This document shows, piece after piece, positions 46,131-55,476 of a stretch of DNA of 64,000 bases. Origin of the DNA: Marispirochaeta aestuarii. GTDB taxonomy: Bacteria; Spirochaetota; Spirochaetia; JC444; Marispirochaetaceae. The notes under the pieces are model-generated. The model worked only from the letters and a program-made list of their open reading frames with translations, did not search any database and was not told the origin of the DNA. Within the stretch, counting starts at the first letter, position 1. Each line of letters starts with the position of its first letter. Location: contig NZ_MWQY01000018.1 in the NCBI RefSeq assembly GCF_002087085.1, positions 26,898-90,897 of the forward strand, read 5' to 3'. A program made the position numbers and the translations under genes.

Positions 46131-48227
46131 CTAGCTGCCCGCGTTGAGCAATACCGGGTAATACCGGACCGTGAAACGTGAGGCCAGCTCCTCGATGGCG
46201 AGGGGTTTGTCGAAGAGGTACCCCTGATAGATATTGCAGCCCGCCTCCTGGAGAAACTCGAGCTGGTCCAGGGTTTCCACCCCTTCGGCAACAACGGAAA
46301 AACCCAGATCATGGGAGAGCCCGATTATTGCATTGATGATGGTGGATGATTTTCGACTGAAATTCAGGTTTTCCAGAAAAGACTTGTCAATCTTGATGGT
46401 CCCCACAGGAAAATCCTTGATTTTTTTCAGGGAAGAGTAGCCTGTTCCAAAATCATCGATGGCAATACTGACCCCCATTTCATTCAACTGCAGCAGTTTT
46501 TTCTCCGCCTCGTCCTGGTCCCTCATGATCCCGGTTTCAGTTATTTCCAGTTCAAGAAGGGCGGGATCAAAACCGGTCTTCTCCAGCGCCCGCTGTATGT
46601 CCCTCACCAGGTCCGGATGGCCGAACTGAAAGGGTGATAAATTCACCGCCAGAACAGGTTTCTCTTCCCCTTCTCCGGCACAGACACAGCGCTGCCATTC
46701 CCTCAGGGCAAGATCCAGTATCTCTCTGCCGAAGGGGATGATAAGTCCGCTGCTCTCGGCCACGGGAATAAACTGATCCGGCGGAATCTGTCCAAGTTCC
46801 GGAGAGTTCCAGCGGGCCAGGGCTTCCGCACCGATAATGCGCCCCTTGCGGTCAACCTTCGGCTGAAACAGGGCGTGGAATTCGTTTCCCCCCAGGGCCT
46901 GTTCGAACTGACGCTCCAGGGTCCGGCGGGCCTGGATTGAGCTGTGGAGACGGCGGTTATACATCTGGTAGGTGGACTTCCCCCGTTCCTTTGCCATGAA
47001 GAGGGCCGTTTCACTGTTCTTGACCAGCATCTCCTCGTTAAAACCGTCGTCCGGATAGACCGCGACACCGATACTGACACTGACCCGGATCCTCTCTCCG
47101 AGAATGCCGATCGGCTCCTTGAACACCTCGAGGATCTTCTTGACGATTTCCAGCACATGATCGGTGCGGTTTACATCCGTCACCAGCACTCCGAACTTGT
47201 CGCCCTCCAGCCGGGAGACCGAATCGTCCTTGCGGAATGATCTGGAAAGGATCTTCCCGATCTCCACCAGAAGCCTGTCGCCTATCTTGGGCCCGAAAAG
47301 GTCATTGACCTCCTTGAAGCGGTCTACCCCGAAACAGAGAACCGCGAAGGTTGTGGACCTGCGCTTTATGTGCCGCAGCTCAAGACCGAGGCGTTCAAAG
47401 AACATTCTGCGGTTCGGCAGACGGGTAAGATAGTCGTAGTGTTCATAAAACTGGGCCTTCTCCTCCGCCACCTTCCGGGCGGAGATGTCCCTGAGGGTAA
47501 CAATGACTCCGGAAATTCGGTGATTGTTCAGCTGGTTATTGCAGTTCGCCTCCATGTGTACCCACTCGTCATCGGTATTCCGCAGGCGAAAATCCAGAAT
47601 ATCGAAGGTGGACATTTCAGTAATCCCGGAAAGGAAGAGGGCGGAGACCCGGTCGATATCCTCGGAATGAATAAAATCCCGAAAGTTCCTGGTGTTCAAC
47701 GCCTCCGGCCGATACCCAAGGAGGGAGACAACGGCACCCCCGGCATACTCAATTGTCATCGATTCATTGACAACCAGGGTTATCTCCCGGCTCAGCTCAA
47801 CCATGGCCTTGAGCTTTTCCTCATTACCGAGGAGCCGCTCCTCGTAGCGCTTCCAGTGGGAGATATCAAAGAGGGTAATGACCAGATTACCGGCGTCAAG
47901 ATAGTTTCCAACCTGCAGCACCAGGTTGCGGTGCAGACCGTTGCGATCGACAATCCGGACTTCGTACTGGTCGGGAACATCCTTGTCCCCGGCGCTGCGT
48001 CGTCGATGATAGTAGCGGATCTTCTGCAGGTCTTCCTGGACGACAATATCGTTCCAGTGAACCGTGCGGTTTAAAAACAGTTCGTGGGAATATCCGGTTA
48101 CTTCAAATACAGACTCGTTGATATATACAAGATCAAGCCGGGCATCCACAACAGCGATGATCACAGCCCTCGACTGCTCCAGAATGCGGCGATAGAATTC
48201 TGATGTTTCCCCAAGCTGCGAACTCAC
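46131..48227 (-). CDS. PAS-PAS-GGDEF-EAL protein, likely c-di-GMP phosphodiesterase
   Basis: A 698-residue signalling protein. Two PAS domains (about 10-125 and 130-255) precede a GGDEF domain with the active-site motif degenerated to EGDKF, so cyclase activity is unlikely. The EAL domain has EALARW, LELEITETG and DDFGTGYSSL with the metal ligands, so it should hydrolyse c-di-GMP. The GTG at 48227 has AAGGA 9 nt upstream and is preferred over the TTG at 48236, which sits directly against that site. Confidence 0.9.
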   Translation of the reverse strand: MSSQLGETSEFYRRILEQSRAVIIAVVDARLDLVYINESVFEVTGYSHELFLNRTVHWNDIVVQEDLQKIRYYHRRRSAGDKDVPDQYEVRIVDRNGLHRNLVLQVGNYLDAGNLVITLFDISHWKRYEERLLGNEEKLKAMVELSREITLVVNESMTIEYAGGAVVSLLGYRPEALNTRNFRDFIHSEDIDRVSALFLSGITEMSTFDILDFRLRNTDDEWVHMEANCNNQLNNHRISGVIVTLRDISARKVAEEKAQFYEHYDYLTRLPNRRMFFERLGLELRHIKRRSTTFAVLCFGVDRFKEVNDLFGPKIGDRLLVEIGKILSRSFRKDDSVSRLEGDKFGVLVTDVNRTDHVLEIVKKILEVFKEPIGILGERIRVSVSIGVAVYPDDGFNEEMLVKNSETALFMAKERGKSTYQMYNRRLHSSIQARRTLERQFEQALGGNEFHALFQPKVDRKGRIIGAEALARWNSPELGQIPPDQFIPVAESSGLIIPFGREILDLALREWQRCVCAGEGEEKPVLAVNLSPFQFGHPDLVRDIQRALEKTGFDPALLELEITETGIMRDQDEAEKKLLQLNEMGVSIAIDDFGTGYSSLKKIKDFPVGTIKIDKSFLENLNFSRKSSTIINAIIGLSHDLGFSVVAEGVETLDQLEFLQEAGCNIYQGYLFDKPLAIEELASRFTVRYYPVLLNAGS

Positions 48228-48283
48228 GCGATACAATCCTTTATGATACGATTAACGGCATTGTAGCACATAAGATTGAGCCC

Positions 48284-50107
48284 TCATGCGGGATGTTTTC
48301 CCCTGTTTTTGCCCCGGCTCTTTCCCGCCGGCGCCACCAGGCATTTCCCGCCGTAACCGATCAGATCCTTCCTGCCCGCTTTTATCAGGGCCCTTCGCAC
48401 GAGCTCGGCGTTTTCCCGCCTGTTGAACTGCAGCAGTGCCCGCTGCATCTGTTTTTCATCAGGATCCGAGGGCACGTAAATCTTTTTCATTGTCCTCGGG
48501 TCGATCCCGGTATAGTACATGCAGGTGGACACCGTTCCAGGGGTGGGATAATAATCCTGGACCTGCTGGGGAATAAAGCGCTGCTCCTTGAAAAAGAGGG
48601 CCAGTTCCACCGCGTCATCCAGGGTGGATCCGGGATGGGAGGAGATAAAATAGGGTACGATGTACTGCTTTTTCCCGAGTTCCGAGTTTATGCTGTCAAA
48701 GCGCTTTTTAAAGTCCAGGTAGACCCGGTGCTCCGGTTTCCCCATGGCCGCGAGGACCCGGGACGAGACATGCTCGGGCGCTACCTTGAGCTGGCCGCTT
48801 ACATGATGTTCGCACAGCTCCCGCAGAAAACGATCGTTCCCTTCGGCCAGCAGATAATCAAAACGGATACCCGAGCGTATAAATACCTTCTTTACCCCCG
48901 GGACCCTTCTCAACCTGCCTAAAAGCTGAACATAATCCGAATGGTCCGCATCCAGGGCAGGACAGGGTTCGGGATACAGGCACATCCGGTCGACGCAGGT
49001 TCCGCTTTCAAGCTGTTTTTTGCAGGAGGGATGCCGGAAGTTGGCCGTCGGTCCTCCCACGTCGTGAATGTAGCCCTTGAAGCCGGCATGCCGGGTAAGC
49101 TCCTCCGCCTCCCTGATAAGGGATTCATGGCTGCGGGACTGGATAATCCGTCCCTGGTGAAAGGTCAGGGCGCAGAAGCTGCAGGAGCCGAAGCAGCCGC
49201 GGTTCGAGACCAGGCTGAAGCGAACCTCCTCGATGGCCGGTACGTCCAGGGTGTACATGGGGTGAGGCTCCCTGGCAAAGGGCAGGGAGTAGATCCGGTC
49301 GAACTCCTCCCGTTCCAGGGGCCTCTGGGGCGGAAGCTGCAGCACACCGTTACTTCCGTAGGCTTCGTAGAGGGGCTTTGCGCTTACAGGATCGGTATTG
49401 CGCATCTGGACGCGGAAACTCTCCGCATAGGCCCTGCGCTCCTTTTTCAGACGGTCATGGGAGGGAAGCACAATCGTCTCTTCCGGCAGAGAATCCTCAT
49501 CCGCCAGCACAACGGTACCGGGGATGTTCCTGATCTCCCGGATATGTTCCCCCGCGTCCATGCGCCGGGCGATCTCGACGATGCTCCGCTCCGCCATTCC
49601 ATAGACCAGAAGGTCCGCTTTGGAATCAAGAAGCAGGGAGCGGCGCAGGGAATCGCTCCAGTAATCATAGTGGGCCAGGCGCCTTAAGGAGGCCTCGATA
49701 CCGCCGATGATGAGGGGCATGCGCTTATAGGCCCGGCGTACCAGGTTGGCGTAGACAATGGAAGCCCGGTCAGGCCTGCGCCCCCCCTCTCCCCCGGGGG
49801 AATAGGAGTCGTCCCTGCGGGGCTTTCTGGCCGCCGTATAGTTGGCCACCATGGAATCCAGGTTTCCGGCGCTTACGAGAAATCCCAGGCGGGGACGACC
49901 GAACAGGGTCAGGCTTTCCGGAGAACGCCAGTCGGGCTGGGGGATAATCCCCACACGGAAGCCCTCGGCTTCCAGGACACGGCCGATAATAGCCGTTCCA
50001 AAAGAGGGGTGATCAACATAGGCGTCGCCGCTTACCAGGATAAAATCGCAGCGGTCCCATCCGCGGTCCGCCATTTCCTGAGCTGTACAGGGCAAAAAAG
50101 GTATCAT
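48284..50107 (-). CDS. YgiQ family radical SAM protein
   Basis: A 607-residue radical SAM protein of the UPF0313/YgiQ group. The 4Fe-4S cysteines lie in RGCFGSCSFCAL (CxxxCxxC). The opening DRGWDRCDFILVSGDAYVDHPSFG and the GGIEASLRRLAHYDYW segment are diagnostic, and further cysteines near CVDRMCLYPEPCPAL are also conserved. The reaction is unknown. The start has a weak ribosome site, but the length agrees with family members. Confidence 0.92.
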   Translation of the reverse strand: MIPFLPCTAQEMADRGWDRCDFILVSGDAYVDHPSFGTAIIGRVLEAEGFRVGIIPQPDWRSPESLTLFGRPRLGFLVSAGNLDSMVANYTAARKPRRDDSYSPGGEGGRRPDRASIVYANLVRRAYKRMPLIIGGIEASLRRLAHYDYWSDSLRRSLLLDSKADLLVYGMAERSIVEIARRMDAGEHIREIRNIPGTVVLADEDSLPEETIVLPSHDRLKKERRAYAESFRVQMRNTDPVSAKPLYEAYGSNGVLQLPPQRPLEREEFDRIYSLPFAREPHPMYTLDVPAIEEVRFSLVSNRGCFGSCSFCALTFHQGRIIQSRSHESLIREAEELTRHAGFKGYIHDVGGPTANFRHPSCKKQLESGTCVDRMCLYPEPCPALDADHSDYVQLLGRLRRVPGVKKVFIRSGIRFDYLLAEGNDRFLRELCEHHVSGQLKVAPEHVSSRVLAAMGKPEHRVYLDFKKRFDSINSELGKKQYIVPYFISSHPGSTLDDAVELALFFKEQRFIPQQVQDYYPTPGTVSTCMYYTGIDPRTMKKIYVPSDPDEKQMQRALLQFNRRENAELVRRALIKAGRKDLIGYGGKCLVAPAGKSRGKNRGKHPA

Positions 50108-50154
50108 TCAGGGGCAAGTATGACAAAAAAAGAGAGAATTATCCAGAGACGGCC

Positions 50155-50514
50155 CTAGATCCTTTCCAGTTTCTCCTTTGTATGTTCGTCTCTGACATCC
50201 CCGGTATTCAGTGTTCCTGCAGGTTCAAACATCATGATACAGGCTTCGGAATCCGCGTGAGGACGATGAAGAACCCCCCGGGGCACAACGATCAGATCTC
50301 CCTCTCCAAGGGGCACCTGCCGATCTTCGAAATCCATTCGGATGGTCCCCTGGACCACGAGGAAGAGCTCGTCCGTCTCCTCGTGCCGGTGCATGGGAAA
50401 ATCCCCTTCGATCCGGGCTATCTTTACCTGGTACTCATTAACCTGGGCAATTATCCTGGGATCCCATTGTTCGGTGAACAGACTGAATTTTTGCTGAAGA
50501 TTGATTCTATCCAT
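50155..50514 (-). CDS. Cupin-domain protein
   Basis: A 119-residue single cupin. The metal motif HRHEETDELFLVVQG, with its two His and a Glu, is followed by the second motif, LIVVPRGVLHRPHAD. It may be a small-molecule isomerase, dioxygenase or sensor. It lies next to the TIM-barrel isomerase gene, on the opposite strand, which hints at a link to sugar metabolism. Confidence 0.85.
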   Translation of the reverse strand: MDRINLQQKFSLFTEQWDPRIIAQVNEYQVKIARIEGDFPMHRHEETDELFLVVQGTIRMDFEDRQVPLGEGDLIVVPRGVLHRPHADSEACIMMFEPAGTLNTGDVRDEHTKEKLERI

Positions 50515-50591
50515 ATCCTTTCCTTTTACCTTTCAGTATACCCCTGTGCTGACAGACACAGGAGATTGAGGGGATAATTATACTCCGGGAT

Positions 50592-50621
50592 TTGCCAAAT
50601 GATAACAAATAGGTACATTAT
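50592..50621 (+). promoter_or_regulatory. Possible promoter of the TIM-barrel isomerase gene
   Basis: TTGCCA (50592-50597) and CATTAT (50616-50621) with 18 nt between, about 38 nt before the ATG. Confidence 0.35.
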
Positions 50622-50659
50622 AGAAACATAGGAAGTTAACCATATACGGAGGAATTGGT

Positions 50660-51574
50660 ATGAATGAATCTTTGCACGCCTACATGCGAGTCGGCATCAT
50701 ACACTTTATGGCCTATCCTGAGGCCGGAAGCGGCAACGGACCGATTGACGAGTCCCTGCGCAAAGTCCTCACGGACGACTACTTTGATGCTGTGGAGATC
50801 ACCTGGATCAAGGACAGGGAGGTTCGGGACCGGGCCAGACAGATGATCCAGTCCGCCCACATTTCCGTCGCTTTCGGAGCCCAGCCCATGCTCCTGTCCC
50901 AGAAGCAGAACGTCAACTCTCTGGACGAGGGAGAACGGAAAAAAGCGGTGGACACCGTTAAAGCCGCCATCGATGAAGCCTACGAGATGGGCGCCGAGGG
51001 AACCGCTTTCCTGAGCGGGAAATACGAAGAGGCCGGCAAGGAAGAGGCCTTCCAGGCTCTCCTGAAATCCACCAGGGAAATCTGCGCCTACGCCAAATCA
51101 AAGGGAAACATGAAAATTGTCCACGAGGTATTCGATTACGATATCGACAAGGCAAGCCTGATCGGTCCCGCCTCTCTGGCAAAACGATACGCCGAGGAGA
51201 TAAAAAAGGAGTACGATAATTTCGGACTCATGGTGGACCTGAGCCACATACCCCTGCTCCACGAAAGCATCAAGGAATCCCTGCTTCCCATCAAGGAGCA
51301 CCTGGTTCATGCCCACATGGGGAACTGCGTCATGAAGGATCCTTCCATGCCCGCCTACGGAGACCAGCATCCCCGCTTCGGCTTTCCCAACAGTGAAAAC
51401 GATGTACAGGAGCTGACGGAGTACCTGCAGGCCCTCAAGGATATGGGTTTTCTGAACAAGGAGAAACCGCCGATCCTGAGCTTCGAGGTCAAACCCACCG
51501 CCGGAGAAGACCCCGATGTAGTCCTGGCCGGTTCCAAGCGCGTCCTGAACAGGGCCTGGACGATGGTGAAATAG
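50660..51574 (+). CDS. Sugar phosphate isomerase/epimerase-like TIM-barrel protein
   Basis: A 304-residue xylose-isomerase-like TIM barrel. Metal-binding positions are suggested by the Glu in KIVHEVFDYD, the Asp/His in VDLSHIP, the His in VHAHMGN and the Glu near ILSFEVKP. It is likely an isomerase or epimerase of a sugar, sugar acid or inositol derivative. It ends at a strong terminator and is followed by a GntR regulator and a TRAP transporter, so it probably belongs to the same catabolic locus. CGGAGG precedes the ATG. Confidence 0.8.
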   Translation: MNESLHAYMRVGIIHFMAYPEAGSGNGPIDESLRKVLTDDYFDAVEITWIKDREVRDRARQMIQSAHISVAFGAQPMLLSQKQNVNSLDEGERKKAVDTVKAAIDEAYEMGAEGTAFLSGKYEEAGKEEAFQALLKSTREICAYAKSKGNMKIVHEVFDYDIDKASLIGPASLAKRYAEEIKKEYDNFGLMVDLSHIPLLHESIKESLLPIKEHLVHAHMGNCVMKDPSMPAYGDQHPRFGFPNSENDVQELTEYLQALKDMGFLNKEKPPILSFEVKPTAGEDPDVVLAGSKRVLNRAWTMVK

Positions 51575-51579
51575 AATTC

Positions 51580-51618
51580 AAACCGGGTGTATCCATTTCG
51601 CCGATACACCCGGTTTTT
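51580..51618 (+). terminator. Rho-independent terminator after the isomerase gene
   Basis: A 14-bp perfect stem (AAACCGGGTGTATC / GATACACCCGGTTT) with a 9-nt loop, followed by a T-rich tail. Confidence 0.9.
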
Positions 51619-51680
51619 ATACACAATAAGCCATTGTTCCAGATAGGATTTTTCGTTTCTCAAAAAACCAAAACTTTTCC

Positions 51681-51709
51681 TTGACAACAACTAAAACCAC
51701 CTTTACAGT
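51681..51709 (+). promoter_or_regulatory. Promoter of the GntR/TRAP operon
   Basis: TTGACA (51681-51686) and TACAGT (51704-51709) with 17 nt between, about 115 nt before the GntR start. Palindromic sites follow downstream. Confidence 0.6.
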
Positions 51710-51728
51710 ATTTTTACGGCTTATCATT

Positions 51729-51738
51729 GGTATACAAA
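51729..51738. promoter_or_regulatory. GntR-type operator half-pair GGTATACAAA
   Basis: Contains the palindrome GTATAC and resembles the TTGTATACA sites of FCD-type GntR regulators. Lies downstream of the predicted promoter, in the leader. Confidence 0.4.
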
Positions 51739-51772
51739 ATGTTTTTTATATACATGATTCCAATTATGCCTG

Positions 51773-51784
51773 ATTGTATACACA
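51773..51784. promoter_or_regulatory. GntR-type operator ATTGTATACACA
   Basis: Contains a TTGTATAC core with the palindrome TGTATACA, 44 bp from the first site and just before the GntR gene. The pair suggests autorepression. Confidence 0.5.
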
Positions 51785-51825
51785 CATCATTCTAACTTTC
51801 AGGTTACGGAGCAGGTACCGGCATT

Positions 51826-52491
51826 ATGAACAAGAACCAGATAATTGAGGACATTAAAAAAAAGATTCGCAACGAAGAACTCCTCCCCGGTGCATACCTG
51901 ATCGAACGTGACTTGTGCGAGCATTACGGCGTCAGCAGGACCCCCATGCGGGAGATCCTCTTCAACCTGGTCAATACAGGGCTTGTTGTACAGCAGCGGG
52001 GAAAGGGCTTTTCCGTACGCAAGCTGGACATAAAGCAGCTGTTCGAAATCTTCGAAGCCCGGGAGAGCATCGAGGCCATGGCGGCCAAGCTCTGCTGTCA
52101 AAAGGCCAGCAAGGCCGACCATCAGGAACTCAGAAACATCAGGGACCAGCTGGAGGCTATTGATGCCAATGCCCATGCCGACGAAGGCGTAAAGCTCGGC
52201 CGGGCCATGCACAGAAAGATAATCGAAACTGCAGGGAACTCTCTGTTGTCGGAGTTTCATGAAAAGCTCAACAACATGGTAACCCTTACCGCCAATATGA
52301 CCCAGAAAATCTCAGGCATCGAGGTGGATTCCCGGACCTATCATATCTACATCATCAACGCCATTCTCGAAGGCAACGAGGAAATGAGCGAGCAGTATAT
52401 GCGGGAGCACATCATCATGACCTGTCAGCATCTGCTTCACTCGTTGTATCCGAATTACAGCGGATTACCGGTGGGAACCGGTTCAAATTAG
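51826..52491 (+). CDS. GntR-family (FCD domain) transcriptional regulator
   Basis: A 221-residue regulator with an N-terminal winged helix (LIERDLCEHYGVSRTPMREIL) and a helical FCD effector domain (about 75-215) with conserved Asp/His residues for a metal-bound carboxylate ligand. It heads the TRAP operon, 54 bp before the DctP gene, and probably represses it from the TTGTATACA-like sites upstream until a sugar acid is present. Confidence 0.9.
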   Translation: MNKNQIIEDIKKKIRNEELLPGAYLIERDLCEHYGVSRTPMREILFNLVNTGLVVQQRGKGFSVRKLDIKQLFEIFEARESIEAMAAKLCCQKASKADHQELRNIRDQLEAIDANAHADEGVKLGRAMHRKIIETAGNSLLSEFHEKLNNMVTLTANMTQKISGIEVDSRTYHIYIINAILEGNEEMSEQYMREHIIMTCQHLLHSLYPNYSGLPVGTGSN

Positions 52492-52545
52492 GTTGCTTCC
52501 CGGTTTCCGGGTAAAAAAATACATGTTCCTATTAGGAGGGATATT

Positions 52546-53565
52546 ATGAAAGCCATGAAAACACTCATGCAGATCGTCCTTGTTCTGCTCCTTGCATCCA
52601 CACTGATCTATGCTGAAGGCTCCAAGGAGAGCGCCGGCGGCAGTGCGGACAAGACTTACGAAATGTCGATTTCCTACGGCGGAGCTTCCGGCGGAGAAGA
52701 CGATATTTCCGCAAAGGAGTTCAAGAAGAGAATCGAAGAGAAATCCAACGGCAGAATCGAAGTTAAACTCTACGGCAACGAACAGCTGGGAAAAGAGGTT
52801 GATATCGTCAACATGCTCGAGCTCGGCAACGTAGATATGGCCATTATGGGAACCACGGTTCACCAGCAGGCCGCACCGGAATACAACATCTGGAGTGCCT
52901 ACTACATCTTCAAGAACAGCGATGAGGTTATGCACGTCCTGAACGGATCCATCGGTGACCGTGTCGAGAAGGCCATGCTCGACAACAAGGGCATCCGGAT
53001 CATAGGCTACGGACTCAGGGGGCCCCGGCACCTGACTTCTCTCCGGCCCATTCGCAAAGCCTCCGAGGTTCAGGGTCTCAAGATCAGAATTCCCCTCCAG
53101 CCCATCTATGTAGAAAGCTGGAAGGCCCTCGGCGCCCAGCCCCAGGCAATCGCTTACGGCGAGCTCTACATGGCCCTGCGCCAGGGTATCGTTGAAGCCC
53201 AGGAGAACCCCCTTGCCTATATCTACGCTCCCCACTTTGACGAAGTCCAGGATTACGTAAACCAGACCGCTCACCAGCGGGCCTTCTTTACCTACGTTGT
53301 CAGCGAAAAGTTTTTCCAGAAACTCCCCGCCGATCTTCAGGAGCTTGTACTCGAAGAAGGCGAAGGAATTACCCAGTTCCACAACGATCTGCTGGCTGCC
53401 GGAGAAGAAGACTACAAGAAAAAGCTGCAGGAGAAGGGCATGGAATTCATCGAGGTGGATGTAGATTCCTTCCAGCAGGCCCTCAAGGATATTCCCAACC
53501 AGTTTGCCGACAGCTGGGTAGACGGACTTTACGACGACATCAAGGCTGAAATCGCCAACATGTAA
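52546..53565 (+). CDS. TRAP transporter solute-binding protein (DctP)
   Basis: A 339-residue periplasmic receptor with a signal peptide (about 1-24). The core includes YGNEQLGKEVDIVNMLELGNVDM and GLKIRIPLQPIYVESWKALGAQPQ, the latter with the conserved Arg that binds the substrate carboxylate. AGGAGG lies 6 nt before the ATG. A strong hairpin follows the gene, and the two permease genes come next. Confidence 0.95.
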   Translation: MKAMKTLMQIVLVLLLASTLIYAEGSKESAGGSADKTYEMSISYGGASGGEDDISAKEFKKRIEEKSNGRIEVKLYGNEQLGKEVDIVNMLELGNVDMAIMGTTVHQQAAPEYNIWSAYYIFKNSDEVMHVLNGSIGDRVEKAMLDNKGIRIIGYGLRGPRHLTSLRPIRKASEVQGLKIRIPLQPIYVESWKALGAQPQAIAYGELYMALRQGIVEAQENPLAYIYAPHFDEVQDYVNQTAHQRAFFTYVVSEKFFQKLPADLQELVLEEGEGITQFHNDLLAAGEEDYKKKLQEKGMEFIEVDVDSFQQALKDIPNQFADSWVDGLYDDIKAEIANM

Positions 53566-53594
53566 GCGTTGTTTCACATCCTTTTGTTTATGCA

Positions 53595-53626
53595 CAAGCT
53601 GCCGTCCAGGACGGCAGCTTTCTTTG
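53595..53626 (+). terminator. Perfect hairpin between DctP and DctQ genes
   Basis: AAGCTGCCGTCC / GGACGGCAGCTT around a central A at 53608, followed by TCTTTG. It is likely a partial terminator or mRNA-end stabiliser, parallel to the hairpin of the TAXI operon. Confidence 0.7.
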
Positions 53627-53694
53627 TAGAAGACAAAGCTTTATAAAGGTAAAGCTTTTCAATCGAACTGATGAAATGAGGTTTCACAAGAAAC

Positions 53695-54150
53695 ATGGAA
53701 AAGAAACTTGTTCGTATCCTCGAGACCATCTGCGGAGCATTTCTTGTGGCCATGGTGGCACTGCTCTTTGCACAGGTTGGAACTCGATACATTCTCCAGG
53801 GGTCTTTGCTCTGGGCCGGAGAAATCGCCGTATGGTTCTTTGTCTGGATAACCTATCTGGGAGCGGTAATTCTCTACATCAACAAGAAACATATTATCGT
53901 TGATATCCTGACCACCTTTTTACCGGAAAAAGTAAACAAGACGATCGAGATGATTTCTTCGGTTATTATTCTCATTTTTCTGTTGATAGTATTTAAAGAA
54001 TCGATTCCGGTTGTAATCTCCTATTCAAAGCAGACAGCAACCTCTATTGCACTGTCAAAAAAGTACCTCTTTTCTTCCCTTACCGTTTCTACCGGTTTGA
54101 TGATTCTTTACACAATCTACTCATTCATCCGAAAGCTCAGGAGGCGTTAG
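53695..54150 (+). CDS. TRAP transporter small permease (DctQ)
   Basis: A 151-residue protein with four membrane helices and the family-typical LLFAQVGTRYILQGSLLWAGEIAVW segment (RY and E/W). The start has only a weak ribosome site. It is 1 bp from the DctM start. Confidence 0.92.
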   Translation: MEKKLVRILETICGAFLVAMVALLFAQVGTRYILQGSLLWAGEIAVWFFVWITYLGAVILYINKKHIIVDILTTFLPEKVNKTIEMISSVIILIFLLIVFKESIPVVISYSKQTATSIALSKKYLFSSLTVSTGLMILYTIYSFIRKLRRR

Positions 54151-54151
54151 T

Positions 54152-55432
54152 ATGCTTACGGTTGTATTAATAACAATGCTTTTGGGCTTTCTCCTGGGGA
54201 TTCCCGTCGCCATTACCCTTGGCCTGGCAACCTTGTCGTACTTTTTCATGAATCCCGGACTGCCCATGGTTAACATTCCCCTGCGATTTGTAACCGGAGC
54301 AGAATCATACACCCTTATGGCGATTCCCCTGTACATGCTTGCGGGGAACATCATGAACAGCACCGGGGTAACCGACAAGATCTTTCGTTTTACCCGTGCC
54401 CTCGTCGGCCATTACACCGGCGGAACCGCCCAGGTGAATATTCTCGCCAGCTTTATCTTCTCAGGAATGTCCGGCTCCGCCCTGGCGGACGCCAGCGGCG
54501 TGGGAAAGGTACTCATCAAGGCCATGGTCGATGAAGGCTACGATGTCGAGTTCAGTGCGGCGGTAACCGGAGCCTCGGCAACCATCGGACCGGTATTTCC
54601 CCCCAGCATTCCCATGGTACTGATCGGCGGTGTAGCGGGAATCTCCGTTGGAAAACTCTTTATCGGAGGAATCATTCCTGGAATCATGCTGGCCATTTAC
54701 ATGATGGTTCTGGTCTATTTTATCTCCAAGAAACGGAACTACCCCAAAAGAAGCAAGGCCAGTCTTCCCGAGCTCGGCAAGGAGTTCTGGGGCGCCTTAC
54801 CTGCCCTGTCCACACCGGTTGTAATCCTGGGAGGGATTCTCGGCGGATTATTTACCCCCACCGAAGCCGGCGTCGTCGCGGTCTTCTACGCCCTGGTAAT
54901 CGGCATATTCGTTTACAAACAGCGGGATTTCGGAAAGATTTTTCAGATGTTCGTTGATACGGCCAAGGGAACGGCCAGCATCATGTTCATAGTCGGGGCG
55001 GCCTACTCCCTGGCCTGGGTTTTCTCGAAAGAGCAGGTGGGAATTCTTCTTACCGATGGCATTACCGCCCTTTCGTCGAATCCTACGGTTGTGCTGATCC
55101 TGATACTTCTGGGATTCCTTGCAGCGGGCTGTGTACTGAATCCATCGGCAAATATCATCATCTTTGTTCCCATGCTGATGCCCCTGGTAATGAGCGTAGG
55201 AATCGACCTTGTACACTTCGGTGTACTGGCAACCCTGGTTCTGATGATCGGACTGGTAACGCCGCCTCTGGGCCTGAGTATGTTTATCATATGCGAAATA
55301 ACAGGCTTAACAACGATGCAGTTTACAAAGGGAATGCTGATCTTTTTTGTAGCTCTGCTGGCAGTTGTAGTCACCATGGTATTTGTTCCGGCAACCATCA
55401 CCTGGCTGCCCCAGGTTATCATAGGCGGGTAG
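54152..55432 (+). CDS. TRAP transporter large permease (DctM)
   Basis: A 426-residue, 12-helix sodium-driven transport subunit with GMSGSALADASGVGKVLIKAM and GATIGPVFPPSIPMVLIGG-type segments (ATIGPVFPPSIPM). AGGAGG lies 7 nt before the ATG. It completes the DctPQM set; sugar acids are the likeliest substrates given the neighbouring isomerase and FCD regulator. Confidence 0.95.
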   Translation: MLTVVLITMLLGFLLGIPVAITLGLATLSYFFMNPGLPMVNIPLRFVTGAESYTLMAIPLYMLAGNIMNSTGVTDKIFRFTRALVGHYTGGTAQVNILASFIFSGMSGSALADASGVGKVLIKAMVDEGYDVEFSAAVTGASATIGPVFPPSIPMVLIGGVAGISVGKLFIGGIIPGIMLAIYMMVLVYFISKKRNYPKRSKASLPELGKEFWGALPALSTPVVILGGILGGLFTPTEAGVVAVFYALVIGIFVYKQRDFGKIFQMFVDTAKGTASIMFIVGAAYSLAWVFSKEQVGILLTDGITALSSNPTVVLILILLGFLAAGCVLNPSANIIIFVPMLMPLVMSVGIDLVHFGVLATLVLMIGLVTPPLGLSMFIICEITGLTTMQFTKGMLIFFVALLAVVVTMVFVPATITWLPQVIIGG

Positions 55433-55452
55433 AAAGCTCGTCAACGACGGGT

Positions 55453-55476
55453 AAGGGCCGGTTTCCGCCGGCCTTT
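55453..55476. terminator. Hairpin between dctM and carbonic anhydrase genes
   Basis: AAGGGCCGG pairs with CCGGCCTTT around a 6-nt loop, with one G-T pair. It sits between two convergent genes and may serve both. Confidence 0.6.
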
